A stretch of DNA of 64,000 bases. It comes from Candidatus Lachnoclostridium avicola. GTDB lineage: Bacteria; Bacillota; Clostridia; Lachnospirales; Lachnospiraceae. The stretch lies in NCBI GenBank assembly GCA_019114465.1, contig DXFM01000036.1, positions 1 to 64,000 of the forward strand. The letters are read 5' to 3'. The position numbers and the translations under genes are program-made. How positions within the stretch are numbered: position 1 is the stretch's first letter; each line of letters starts with the position of its first letter. Shown one piece after another: positions 14,764 through 23,757 of this stretch. The notes under the pieces are model-generated. The model was not told where the DNA came from. It was given only the letters and a program-made list of their open reading frames with translations, and made no database searches.

Positions 14764-16980
14764 GTGAAAAAATATTGGATAAACAGTCTCTGTCTTGTCT
14801 CGGCCGCTGTCCTGTTAGCCTCCTGCTCCCCGGGAAAGACTGACAGCCCGCCGGATTCTTCCTCCCGGGAGACAGCCGTCTCCCAGGAAGAGACCTCCCC
14901 GGCTGCTTCGTCGACAGAAGAGACAGAGTCTTCCTGGCCGGTGGGAAAAAAGGGGGATCTGTGGATCCTCCCGGACAGCGACACCCATGTGTACACCAGA
15001 AATGAGCTCTCCACCCTGACCGGAGAGGAACTGCGTCTGGCGCGGAATGAGCTGTACGCCCGGCACGGACGGATATTCACCTCCCCGGAGTTGTCCTCCT
15101 ATTTTTCCGAAAAAGAATGGTATAAGCCTTCCATCCAGCCGGAAGACTTCCCTGACGGCCTGTTCAGTGAGACGGAAGCCGCAAACCTGGCGACTCTCCA
15201 GGCCATGGAGGCCGGCCCCCTCTCCCCGCCTCCTCTGTCCGCGGATCAGTTTCCCAGGCTGGACGGCTCCACAGCCACGCTGCCCATCTCCCAGGCTCTC
15301 TGCCAGCTGATTACCGGCGCAGATCCCCTGAAAGCGGATACAGCCGTAGTGCACACCAAAACCTCCTCCGCCTACTGGAACCTTCTGTACGCCCAGAGTC
15401 CCGAGGACGGGCCGGATCTGGTCATCGCCTACGAGCCGTCCCCCGACGTGAAGGAGGCGATGGCCAGACAGGGCGATCCCCTAATTTTAAAACCCATCGG
15501 ACGGGACGCCCTGGTATTTATGGCAAACCAGTCCAACCCACTGTCCTCCCTTACAGAGGAGCAGCTGGTGGACATCTACACCGGGGCTCTTACCAACTGG
15601 AGCCAGGCTGGCGGAAAGGATCTGGCCGTGACAGCATTTCAGCGCCCGGCAGGCTCCGGCAGCCAGAGCCTTATGGAAAAATTGGTGATGGACGGCAGAC
15701 CCATGGCGGATGCCCCCAAAGAATACGTGATCTCAGAGATGGGAGAGCTTCTGGAATCGGTGGCCGCCTATGACAACACGGGAGGGGCCCTGGGGTACTC
15801 AGTCTATTATTATGCCAGAAATATGTACCGGAAACCGGAGCTGAAATTTATGGCGGTAAACGGCGTCAGCCCCTCCCCAAAGACCATCCGGGACGGCAGC
15901 TATCCCTACGTCAATGATTTCTACGCCGTCATCCGAAAGGACGAGCCGGCGGACTCCCCGGCCCGCATCCTCTTTGACTGGCTCACCTCCGACGACGGAC
16001 AGGCTCTGATCAACGGGCTGGGCTACGTGGGCGAACGGGCTGTTTCCCGCCTGCTGCCCGATGCACTGACGGAGGAAGCGCCGGTTCCGTCCGGCGTTCT
16101 GGATCTGCCGGAAGGCACCGTCCTTCTGGCAGACGGGGAGTACTTATATGGGGAGAGCGGAACCGCCGTCTTTGACAGCCGTATGAAAGAGATTGCTTTT
16201 ATCCCCCGCACCTCATGCCAGGGTCTGAATTCCTTTATGGAGTGGGACTTAACGACTCCTCTGATTCTGACAGATCTGGGGGGCCAGGAAGAGTCGGAAA
16301 GCCGCACCGGCCTCTACTCTCTGGCAAAAATGGACTGGATCGTGCCGCCGGACTATCTCTACATCGCCAGCGGCTCGCCCGGCTACTTGCTCACCTCCGG
16401 GGAATTTGCACCTGACAGCGGCCTGTGGACCTACTCTTACTCTTGCGTAGACAGGGATGGACGGGTGCAGTTTTCCGGAAAAGAAGAAGCCTATGACCGC
16501 TATCAGCAGATGAAAGATCAGGCCCGTCCCTCCTCGCCGGAGGAATTTGCCGCCCGGCATCCGGAACTTCTGGAACGGTACGGCGCCTCCGCCGACGACG
16601 TGCGCTTTTACTATCCCCTCTCTCCTTACCAAGATCCTCTGGCCTGTATCCGGGAGGACACCGTGGATCACTATTACTCTCTCTCAGGAAAATTTCTCAT
16701 GGATTTTGACACGGGAGGATCCTCAGAAGAATTTCACTATTATTACGGAGAAGACCTGGGGGATGGCACGGCGTTTCTCCAGGAGACATCCTTAAACGGC
16801 AGCCGGTACTGCCTGTACCGGAACGGCTCTCTGGAAAAGACCATCCAACCGGACGCAGGACAGCAGATCATCCCGGGCGCCCATTTTTACGCTTCCGTGT
16901 CCGGAAATTATGTGGATATTTTCAATTACCGGGACGAGCTGTGCGCCCGCTTCCTGCTGGGAAGCAGCCGTTTGGACTAA
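14764..16980 (+). CDS. Lipoprotein with YARHG domain and phosphate-binding-protein-like domain
   Basis: A 738-residue predicted surface lipoprotein. It begins with a signal peptide and lipobox (LLASCSPG, Cys about residue 21), then a Ser/Thr/Glu-rich linker, a YARHG domain (about 75-135; RLARNELYARHGRIF, FSEKEWYKPS), a PstS-like periplasmic-binding domain (about 165-430; TAVVHTKTSSAYWNLLYAQ, LVIAYEPSPDVKEAM, LVDIYTGALTNWSQAGGKDL, FQRPAGSGSQ), and a C-terminal part of about 300 residues with beta-rich stretches I do not recognise. A GTG at 14764 is preferred, with AAAGGAGG seven bases upstream. No phosphate transporter genes are nearby. The combination of domains is unusual; a role in sensing or binding at the cell surface is inferred. 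Confidence 0.75.
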   Translation: MKKYWINSLCLVSAAVLLASCSPGKTDSPPDSSSRETAVSQEETSPAASSTEETESSWPVGKKGDLWILPDSDTHVYTRNELSTLTGEELRLARNELYARHGRIFTSPELSSYFSEKEWYKPSIQPEDFPDGLFSETEAANLATLQAMEAGPLSPPPLSADQFPRLDGSTATLPISQALCQLITGADPLKADTAVVHTKTSSAYWNLLYAQSPEDGPDLVIAYEPSPDVKEAMARQGDPLILKPIGRDALVFMANQSNPLSSLTEEQLVDIYTGALTNWSQAGGKDLAVTAFQRPAGSGSQSLMEKLVMDGRPMADAPKEYVISEMGELLESVAAYDNTGGALGYSVYYYARNMYRKPELKFMAVNGVSPSPKTIRDGSYPYVNDFYAVIRKDEPADSPARILFDWLTSDDGQALINGLGYVGERAVSRLLPDALTEEAPVPSGVLDLPEGTVLLADGEYLYGESGTAVFDSRMKEIAFIPRTSCQGLNSFMEWDLTTPLILTDLGGQEESESRTGLYSLAKMDWIVPPDYLYIASGSPGYLLTSGEFAPDSGLWTYSYSCVDRDGRVQFSGKEEAYDRYQQMKDQARPSSPEEFAARHPELLERYGASADDVRFYYPLSPYQDPLACIREDTVDHYYSLSGKFLMDFDTGGSSEEFHYYYGEDLGDGTAFLQETSLNGSRYCLYRNGSLEKTIQPDAGQQIIPGAHFYASVSGNYVDIFNYRDELCARFLLGSSRLD

Positions 16981-17026
16981 GGCCCCATCAGCATCTGAAC
17001 ATCTCCATCCAAGCTCTTCATCAAGA

Positions 17027-17056
17027 GAGGCGGGACACTTCTGTCCCGCCTCCTTT
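17027..17056. terminator. Bidirectional terminator between convergent genes
   Basis: GAGGCGGGACA (17027-17037) pairs with TGTCCCGCCTC (17042-17052) around a 4-base loop, followed by CTTTT. It serves the lipoprotein gene and perhaps the aminotransferase gene. Confidence 0.8.
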
Positions 17057-18219
17057 TAAAACATTCCGCTGGCCTTCAGGGCCTCAGCAGCCTGAAGGAT
17101 GGTCTCCTCATCCTGCACCAGAGCCAGACGCACAAAGCCTTCTCCGCTCTCTCCGAAGGCGCTTCCCGGCGTCACCAGCACTCCCGCCTTTTCCACCAGA
17201 TCCATGGCAAACTGCTGGGAGCTTCCGCAGCCGTCAGGAACAGGCGCCCACACAAACATGGTGGCCTTCGGCTTCTCCATGGCCCATCCCGCCTTTCCGA
17301 AGCTCTCGCAGAGCACGTCCCTGCGCCTCTCATAGGCTTTTCTCGTGGCTTCCACACAGGACTGATCCCCGTTTAACGCAGCTATGGCTGCCGCCTGAAT
17401 GGGAAGGAACATGCCGTAATCCATATTGGATTTCAGCAGCTTCAGCCGGGCGATCACCTGGGCATTTCCCAGGCAGAAGCCTACCCTGGCCCCAGCCATC
17501 CCGTAAGTCTTGGACAGGGAATTGAACTCCACCCCCACATCCTTTGCCCCCGGAAAGCTTAAAAAGCTTCCGCACCGGGCCCCGTCAAAAACCAGCTCAC
17601 TGTAGGCATTGTCATGTATTACGATAATGTCGTATTTTTTCGCGAATGCCACCAGCTCCTCGTAGAAGGAATCCGGCGCCAGGGCGGTGGTGGGGTTGTT
17701 GGGATAGGATACCACCATCAGCCGGGCTTTCTGCGCCACCTCCTCCGGGATTTCATCCAGCCGGATCACATAGCCGTTTTCTCTCTTCTGCTCCATGGAC
17801 CAGATCCTTGCTCCGGCGATCCTGGGCCCGTCCCCGAACACCGGATAGCAGGGGGAGGGCACCAGCACCAGATCCCCCTCGTCGATCACCGACAGGGCAA
17901 TGTGGGCAAGTCCCTCCTGGGATCCCAGCACGGAACAGATCTCCGTATCCGGGTCCAGGGTGACGCCGTACCCTCTGGCATACCAGCCGGCCGCCGCTTC
18001 CAGAAGCTCCGGCCGGTCGCTGATGGCATAGACATAATTTTTCTCATCTGCGGCAGCCTCACACAGGGCGCGGCGGATATGCTCCGCCGGGGGAATATTG
18101 GGAGCGCCTATGCTTAAGTCTATGACTCTCTCCCCGGCCTCCTCTTTTTTCCTCCTGATATCCGCCAATGTGGAAAAAACTCCCTCTCCAAAACAGTCCA
18201 TACGCTTCGCAAACTTCAT
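17056..18219 (-). CDS. PLP-dependent class I/II aminotransferase, DapL-like
   Basis: A 387-residue fold-type I aminotransferase. It has the N-terminal DLSIGAPNIPPAEHIRRAL, the cofactor-binding VSYPNNPTTALAP, VIHDNAYSEL, and the PLP lysine in SLSKTYGMAGARVGF; the C-terminal substrate arginine region FVRLALV is present. The closest known groups are the LL-diaminopimelate aminotransferase and aspartate/alanine aminotransferase branches. The exact substrate cannot be told and no lysine-pathway gene is adjacent. Start is a well-placed ATG at 18219. The next gene upstream (18275-18868) is on the same strand 55 bases away. Confidence 0.87.
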   Translation of the reverse strand: MKFAKRMDCFGEGVFSTLADIRRKKEEAGERVIDLSIGAPNIPPAEHIRRALCEAAADEKNYVYAISDRPELLEAAAGWYARGYGVTLDPDTEICSVLGSQEGLAHIALSVIDEGDLVLVPSPCYPVFGDGPRIAGARIWSMEQKRENGYVIRLDEIPEEVAQKARLMVVSYPNNPTTALAPDSFYEELVAFAKKYDIIVIHDNAYSELVFDGARCGSFLSFPGAKDVGVEFNSLSKTYGMAGARVGFCLGNAQVIARLKLLKSNMDYGMFLPIQAAAIAALNGDQSCVEATRKAYERRRDVLCESFGKAGWAMEKPKATMFVWAPVPDGCGSSQQFAMDLVEKAGVLVTPGSAFGESGEGFVRLALVQDEETILQAAEALKASGMF

Positions 18220-18274
18220 ATTCTTGTCCTCCTTGTGTGTTTCTGCCGCCGTCTTTTCCGTCCGTCTTCCTGTC

Positions 18275-18868
18275 TTACCAGGTCAGAGTGTCTCCCGGCT
18301 TCATGACCACCTTTCCCTCTGCCTGAAAGGCCTGCGCTGTCTCCTCATCAAATAAAGCCCCGGGCTTCATGTGAACCGGAACGGTGTGGGCCGCGCCGAT
18401 GATCCGGGCGCAGCGCTCCGCCTCTTTCCTGTCCATATTGTAAATGCCGTCCATGGGAAGGAAGGCATAGTCGATGGGCTCTTTGGCCAGCGCCTTCATC
18501 TCCTCCGTCTCCGACGTATCTCCCGCCAGATAGAGGAGCTTTCCATCCACCTTCATCAGAAATCCCACGCACTGATCCTTCGGATGGTTCTGGTTGTAGG
18601 CTTCCACGCTGCGGATCTCCACCCCGCACGCCGTCATGGAACCGTATGTCCCATCCTTCAGAAAATCCGCCGCCCGGTATATTTTCCCATCTGCCTTTAA
18701 ATGAACCAGATCCACCTGGTTATGGTCGTAATGCTCATGGGTTACCAGAACCAGATCTGCCTCCCGGTCATAGCCTTCCCCCGCATAGGGATCCACATAG
18801 ATCACGGCTCCCTCCGCGGTACAGATCCGAAAGCTGCCGTGTCCCTGATATAAAAGTTCTGCCATCAT
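18275..18868 (-). CDS. Metallo-beta-lactamase fold metal-dependent hydrolase (UPF0173-like)
   Basis: A 197-residue hydrolase. The metal-binding motif HEHYDHNQVD (about residue 45) matches the HxHxDH signature, with further ligands in LYLAGDTSETEEM and VPVHMKPG. The short form without extra domains resembles the YtkL/UPF0173 group of unknown substrate. Start: two adjacent ATGs at 18868/18865 after AGGAGGAATGA. It sits between rsmH-like and aminotransferase genes on the same strand, probably in one transcript. Confidence 0.85.
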   Translation of the reverse strand: MMAELLYQGHGSFRICTAEGAVIYVDPYAGEGYDREADLVLVTHEHYDHNQVDLVHLKADGKIYRAADFLKDGTYGSMTACGVEIRSVEAYNQNHPKDQCVGFLMKVDGKLLYLAGDTSETEEMKALAKEPIDYAFLPMDGIYNMDRKEAERCARIIGAAHTVPVHMKPGALFDEETAQAFQAEGKVVMKPGDTLTW

Positions 18869-18902
18869 TCATTCCTCCTAACCATTGTTTTCCCTTATCG
18901 GA

Positions 18903-19949
18903 TTATTTTACTGCCCAGCGCATCTTCGTGGACTTTGCCCGGCTGTTTCTGGCGCACTCCTCCGCCGACGGGCGAATCACCTCCGTGGAGACGGCCCGGT
19001 ATACCCCCGCCCGGTGGAGATCCCGGAAGGATTTCTTCACCAGCCGGTCCTCCCCGGAGTGGAAAGTGAGGATTGCGGCCCGTCCTCCCTCCGCCAGCGC
19101 ATCCGGAAGTTTTTCCAGAAACGCGTACAGCACTTCAAATTCGCTGTTTACATCAATGCGGAGAGCCTGAAAAGTTCTCTGGCAGGATTTTTTCACCGCC
19201 TGCTTCCGCTCGCCGGCGGGCAGAAATTCCAGCGCCTTCTCAATGACCCGCCGAAGTTCCAGGGTGGTCTCAATCTTCTCCCCCCGCCGGAAGGCAGCCG
19301 TCACCGCCGCGGCGATCTCCGCCCCGTAGGGCTCGTCTGCGTTTTCCGCCAGCATCCCTTCCAGCTCCTCCTCGTCCAGCTCCCGCAGCCGCTCAGCCGC
19401 AGTGATTCCCCTCTCCGGGTCCAGCCGCAGATCCAGAGGGCCGTCAAATTTGTAGGAAAATCCCCGCTCCGGGTTGTCGATCTGCATGGACGACACTCCC
19501 AGATCCGCCAGAATAAACTGAAAAGGCCCGTGCTCCCTGGCCACCTGGTCCAGGTTTGCAAAATTGGTGTGGATCACCGTCAGAATTTCCGGGCCATAGC
19601 CCTGACGGGCCAGTCTGTCCCTGGTCTTTGCCGACTCAATGGGGTCCACATCCAGCCCGTAAATATGTCCCTGTCCCTTCAGACATTTCAGCATCTCCAG
19701 GGTGTGTCCGCCGTATCCCAGAGTGGCGTCCAGCCCCACCTGTCCTGGCTGGATCTGGAAAAAGTCCAGAATCTCCTTCACGCAGATGGGAATGTGCATT
19801 CCCGCAGGCGTGCCGCCCTTCTCTATCACATGCTCCGCCGTGCCGGCGTATTTTTCCGGGTTCAATTCCTTGTACTTCTCGCTGAATTTTGTGGGATGGG
19901 TCCCCTTGTACCGGGGCCGTCTCCTGTGAACAGGATTTGTCGTCTCCAT
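18903..19949 (-). CDS. rsmH: RsmH/MraW-family 16S rRNA methyltransferase
   Basis: A 348-residue SAM-dependent methyltransferase that in its family modifies N4 of C1402 in 16S rRNA. The SAM motif DATLGYGGHTLEMLK, the ILADLGVSSMQIDNPERGFS segment and the C-terminal ILTFHSGEDRLVKKSFRDL are family hallmarks. It carries about 50 extra N-terminal residues (PVHRRRPRYKGTHPTKFSEK) before the usual start and lies apart from any cell-division (dcw) genes, so it may be a paralogue of a canonical rsmH elsewhere. It follows recQ by 12 bases in the same orientation. Confidence 0.85.
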   Translation of the reverse strand: METTNPVHRRRPRYKGTHPTKFSEKYKELNPEKYAGTAEHVIEKGGTPAGMHIPICVKEILDFFQIQPGQVGLDATLGYGGHTLEMLKCLKGQGHIYGLDVDPIESAKTRDRLARQGYGPEILTVIHTNFANLDQVAREHGPFQFILADLGVSSMQIDNPERGFSYKFDGPLDLRLDPERGITAAERLRELDEEELEGMLAENADEPYGAEIAAAVTAAFRRGEKIETTLELRRVIEKALEFLPAGERKQAVKKSCQRTFQALRIDVNSEFEVLYAFLEKLPDALAEGGRAAILTFHSGEDRLVKKSFRDLHRAGVYRAVSTEVIRPSAEECARNSRAKSTKMRWAVK

Positions 19950-19961
19950 ATCTTCTCTCCT

Positions 19962-21788
19962 TTATGTTTCCATTACCGCTCTCAGAAATCTCTCTCCGTA
20001 TTTCCGGAATTTAAACTCGCCCACGCCGCTCACCGCCAGCATCTCTTCCCTGGTCCTGGGGCGGGCCGCGCACATATTCATCAGAGTCTTGTCTGAGAAC
20101 ACAATATAGGGAGGCACTTTCTCCTCCTTCGCGATCTCCATCCGAAGGGCCCGGAGACGCTCAAACAGCTCTTCCTCCGCCTCCGTGAGGGCGCCGGCCT
20201 TCTTCTTTTTCCTGACTTCTTTCTTCTTTTCCCCCCGGGGTTCCTCCCTTGCCAGTTTCATCTCCACTTTCACTTCGCCGGCCTGGAGGGCGATGGCCTG
20301 TTCTCCCAGCTTCACCACCGCGTATCCATCGTTCGTCACCGTCAGAAATCCCCGGAGCTGAAGTTCATTCATCACCTGGCGCAGACGGTAGACGGGCATC
20401 TCCTTCAGGCTGCCGTACCAGGGATTTTCACCCATCCGGTACTGCCGGATCTTGGCCCCGGCACTGCCGTGCACCGTATCCAGAATCACATTCACTCCGT
20501 AGCGCTGGCCGCTGGCCGCCACACAGCCCGTGATGGCCTTTGCCGCCTCCGTCATATCCACCGTCTCAAAATTCGTCAGGCAGTTGGAACAGTTGCCGCA
20601 GCTGCAGCTGCCGTACTCTCCAAAGTACCGGAGAATATACTCCCGCAGACAGTCCCTGGTAAAGCAGTAGAACGTCATCTTCCGCAGCCGCTCCCGGTCC
20701 CGCTCCATGACCAGCTGCCTGGTTTCCGGATCCAGTTCAATGTTGTCCTGATTGTTCTCAATAAACAGCTGATTGGTGATCACATCCTGGCCGCCGTAGA
20801 GAAGAATGCATTCCGCCGGCTCTCCGTCCCGGCCGGCTCTGCCCGCCTCCTGATAATAGCTCTCCATGTTTTTCGGCATATTGTAGTGAATCACGAATCG
20901 GACGTTGGACTTGTCAATCCCCATCCCAAAGGCGTTGGTGGCCACCATAATCTGGGCCCGGTCGTAAATGAAATCATCCTGATTTTTCTTTCTCTCCCCG
21001 TCGCTTAAGCCGGCGTGGTAGCGGACAGCCGGAAATCCATCCCTCTGAAGTTTTCCGCACACTTCCTCCACCTGCTTTCTCGTCAGGCAGTACACGATTC
21101 CGGAAGCTCCCGGATGGGCATCCAGATAATCTCTCACCGCCCCGTAACGGTCCCTGGGAGAAGCCACGCCAAAATACAGGTTTGGACGGTCAAAGCCCGT
21201 AGTCAGCACCTTCGGCTCCCTCAGCTTCAGGATTCGGATAATGTCATCCCGCACCTCCCTTGTGGCCGTGGCCGTAAACGCGCTCACCACCGGCCGCTCT
21301 CTCAGACGGCTGACAAATTCTGTGATCTTCAGGTAACTGGGGCGGAAATCCTGCCCCCACTGGGACACGCAGTGGGCCTCATCCACCGCCACCATGGAAA
21401 TCTTCACATGGTCCGCAAAATCCAGAAATTCTTCCGAAAGCAGCCGCTCCGGCGCCACATAGATAATGGGATAGCGCCCGGCCCTGGCATAGGAAAGAGC
21501 TTTGTAGTACTGGGAAACGGTCAGTGAACTGTTCAGAAACGCCGCGTGAATACCGGCTTGATTTAACGCGCCCACCTGATCCTTCATCAGGGAAATCAGA
21601 GGGGAAATGACCAGGGTGATTCCGTCCATCATCAGAGCCGGCACCTGATAGCAGAGGGACTTTCCGGCTCCCGTCGGCATGATTCCCAACACGTCCCGGC
21701 CGGCCAGAATGCTGTCGATGAGCACCTCCTGCCCGCTGCGGAACTGATCATAGCCGAAGTATTTTTTTAATATTTCCTGTTTATCCAT
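19962..21788 (-). CDS. recQ: ATP-dependent DNA helicase RecQ
   Basis: A 608-residue superfamily 2 helicase. Motifs in order: IMPTGAGKSLCYQVP (Walker A), VDEAHCVSQWGQDFRP (Walker B and aromatic loop), FTATATREVRDD, and YYQEAGRAGRDGEPAE (motif VI); then the RecQ zinc-binding part (CFTRDCLREY, CSCGNCSNC), a winged helix, a Lys-rich linker (PRGEKKKEVRKKKKAG) and a C-terminal HRDC domain (IVFSDKTLMNMCAARPRTRE). Length and layout fit full RecQ. It unwinds DNA during recombination repair. It is the upstream gene of a leftward cluster with the rsmH-like, MBL hydrolase and aminotransferase genes. Confidence 0.95.
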   Translation of the reverse strand: MDKQEILKKYFGYDQFRSGQEVLIDSILAGRDVLGIMPTGAGKSLCYQVPALMMDGITLVISPLISLMKDQVGALNQAGIHAAFLNSSLTVSQYYKALSYARAGRYPIIYVAPERLLSEEFLDFADHVKISMVAVDEAHCVSQWGQDFRPSYLKITEFVSRLRERPVVSAFTATATREVRDDIIRILKLREPKVLTTGFDRPNLYFGVASPRDRYGAVRDYLDAHPGASGIVYCLTRKQVEEVCGKLQRDGFPAVRYHAGLSDGERKKNQDDFIYDRAQIMVATNAFGMGIDKSNVRFVIHYNMPKNMESYYQEAGRAGRDGEPAECILLYGGQDVITNQLFIENNQDNIELDPETRQLVMERDRERLRKMTFYCFTRDCLREYILRYFGEYGSCSCGNCSNCLTNFETVDMTEAAKAITGCVAASGQRYGVNVILDTVHGSAGAKIRQYRMGENPWYGSLKEMPVYRLRQVMNELQLRGFLTVTNDGYAVVKLGEQAIALQAGEVKVEMKLAREEPRGEKKKEVRKKKKAGALTEAEEELFERLRALRMEIAKEEKVPPYIVFSDKTLMNMCAARPRTREEMLAVSGVGEFKFRKYGERFLRAVMET

Positions 21789-21842
21789 AAACCGGTGTGA
21801 ACCAGTCCTCCTTCCAGTTTCCGCCGGGAAACTGTCAAAACA

Positions 21843-21876
21843 GCCGGGCGCGCCCTGTGATGCCGGCGCGCCCGGC
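21843..21876 (-). terminator. Terminator after the M20 amidohydrolase gene
   Basis: GCCGGGCGCGC and GCGCGCCCGGC form a strong GC stem with a loop of about 12 bases; on the minus strand it is followed by TGTTTTG. It lies about 50 bases after the amidohydrolase stop and 55 bases before recQ. Confidence 0.6.
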
Positions 21877-21921
21877 CTGTCTCCCGTTTACGATCTGATG
21901 CAGGAACAGCTTTCCGTATAC

Positions 21922-23265
21922 TTATACAATCTCCAGGGGAGCCATGGGAATCTCCTCCACAGAGTTCATGCTGTCCATAAATTCCACGTAGGACTCCTTC
22001 GTCATCACCGCATGGTAGCTGTCCAGAAGGGCTTTGGCGTAATTGCCTCCGTTCTTTAACAGCTTATAAGCCGTGAGGGCGAAGACCTTGGCCGTCACCA
22101 CATATGCCAGATATTCATCTGTCACCCGCACATCCGGATTGTGAAGCTGGCCGGTGTATCCGCCGGTGGAAAACTGAAGAAGAGGCATGATGCAGGACAC
22201 GTCGCCGAAGTCTGTGGATGCGCTTGTGTGCTGATCCGCGCCCTGATACTCGATCTTGTAGCGGTCTCCGGCCACATCCTCCAGAGCTTCCTTCAGAGCA
22301 GTCACATCGCTGCAGGGAACGGTGGGCATATATCCGGAAACGGTCTCCAGACGCATGCCGCAGCCTGTGGCGATGGCGCCTGCGCGGAAGGCGCGGTCTG
22401 ATTTCAGGGATACGTCCTTCACCGCCGCAATGTTTTTCGCCCGGGCACAGCTGTTGACTTCCACCGTATCGGCGATCACGTTCACAGAGGATCCGCCCTT
22501 GACAATGTAGGAGTGAAGACGGACAAAATCCTTCTCCTGGAAGGTCTCCCGCTGCATATCCAGGGCGTGGAACGCCAGCAGCGCCGCGTTCTGAGCGTCA
22601 ATTCCCATATGGGGAGCGGCAGCCGCGTGGGACGCTCTTCCCGTGTAGGTGATGATCTTATTCACAAAACCGTTGGTGCTGCCGTTGCTCAGGCGCAGAT
22701 CCAGCTCAGGAGCTGTGTGGTGGCCCACCGCAATGTCAATGTCGTCCAGAGCTCCGATGCGGATCAGTTCGCACTTTCCGCCGCCGTAACGGATTTTTCC
22801 CTCTTTCATCAGCTGCTGCTTAAAGGGAAGATCCACGTACTCCTCTGCGGGAACTGCCATAAACACCACGTTTCCATCCATGGCATCCTTCACCTCAGGA
22901 TCGGTCAGGGCCATCATGGCACCGATCACACCGGTCAGCTGAGCATTGTGTCCGCAGCAGTGGCTGGCTCCCGTCTCCGGGTTGGCGTCCGGATGATTGG
23001 AAATGGGAAGAGCGTCCATCTCACCCATAACGCCCACGGTGACCGCTCCATTGCCTTTGCCCTTCAAATAGCTCTTCACGCCGGTAACCGCCAGGCCGGT
23101 CTCCGTCTCAAGGCCGTATCTTTTCGCATACTCCAGGAACTTCTCCGCCGTGCGGTACTCTTTGTAGCCCATCTCCGCATGGCACCAGATATCACGGCCG
23201 AAGGCCTTGATCTCTTCCTGATTCTTGTCAATGATGTCGCAGATCTTCTGTTCAATACGATCCAT
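21922..23265 (-). CDS. M20-family amidohydrolase (AbgB-like)
   Basis: A 447-residue zinc amidohydrolase. Metal and catalytic segments are visible: VGVMGEMDALPISNHPDA, SHCCGHNAQLTG, VPAEEYVD, GRASHAAAAPHMG in the dimerisation domain, and the late FSTGGYTGQLHNPDVRVT. The overall form resembles the aminobenzoyl-glutamate utilisation (AbgB) and related dipeptidase group, which split N-acyl amino acids; the true substrate is unknown. ATG at 23265 has AGGAGGA upstream. It is a single-gene unit flanked by terminator and the acylphosphatase gene. Confidence 0.85.
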   Translation of the reverse strand: MDRIEQKICDIIDKNQEEIKAFGRDIWCHAEMGYKEYRTAEKFLEYAKRYGLETETGLAVTGVKSYLKGKGNGAVTVGVMGEMDALPISNHPDANPETGASHCCGHNAQLTGVIGAMMALTDPEVKDAMDGNVVFMAVPAEEYVDLPFKQQLMKEGKIRYGGGKCELIRIGALDDIDIAVGHHTAPELDLRLSNGSTNGFVNKIITYTGRASHAAAAPHMGIDAQNAALLAFHALDMQRETFQEKDFVRLHSYIVKGGSSVNVIADTVEVNSCARAKNIAAVKDVSLKSDRAFRAGAIATGCGMRLETVSGYMPTVPCSDVTALKEALEDVAGDRYKIEYQGADQHTSASTDFGDVSCIMPLLQFSTGGYTGQLHNPDVRVTDEYLAYVVTAKVFALTAYKLLKNGGNYAKALLDSYHAVMTKESYVEFMDSMNSVEEIPMAPLEIV

Positions 23266-23332
23266 AGCAATCCTCCTCTTTCTGTCTGATATTTATTAGT
23301 AAACTCCTTTTTCCCGGAAACGTCAAGTTTTT

Positions 23333-23605
23333 TCAGTATCTGACCCGGAATTCCCGCTCGTCCTCCAGGGGCAGATCCCGGATCTCCATGTTGTCAATGT
23401 GGACGCTCCAGCCGGATCCCACCTGATCAATCATGTCGCCAATGGATTTTTCATCCCCCTGCACTTCCATCTCCACCCGGCCGTCCGCTAAATTTCTCAC
23501 CCAGCCGGTGAGTCCCAGTTTGCTGGCCGCATAATAGGACCGGTACCGGAATCCCACTCCCTGCACCAATCCGGAAAATATAATGTGTTTTCTGACTTTT
23601 CTCAT
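23333..23605 (-). CDS. acyP: Acylphosphatase
   Basis: A 90-residue enzyme that hydrolyses acyl phosphates such as carbamoyl phosphate. The family signature GLVQGVGFRYRSYYAASKLG holds the catalytic Arg, and GWVRNLADGRVEMEVQG holds the catalytic Asn. Length is normal. It stands alone between the M20 gene and the divergent DUF5688 gene. Confidence 0.92.
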   Translation of the reverse strand: MRKVRKHIIFSGLVQGVGFRYRSYYAASKLGLTGWVRNLADGRVEMEVQGDEKSIGDMIDQVGSGWSVHIDNMEIRDLPLEDEREFRVRY

Positions 23606-23757
23606 TTTTTAGTTTCCCCCTTGTCAACGCGGTTCAAAGCCGCTATAATGAAATTTACATATGTCATTCCGCCTGGGGCGGCGTGGCCGTTTCTTCGCAG
23701 ATCGCTTCCTGCGGCTGCATATTCATTTCTAATATTCACATCAAAGGAGGTATACAC

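Noticed and set aside
18885-20096. A 403-codon open frame on the plus strand opposite rsmH-like gene
   Set aside because: It lies wholly across a well-supported rsmH-family gene and reads as a GC-rich antisense shadow without family motifs or ribosome binding site.
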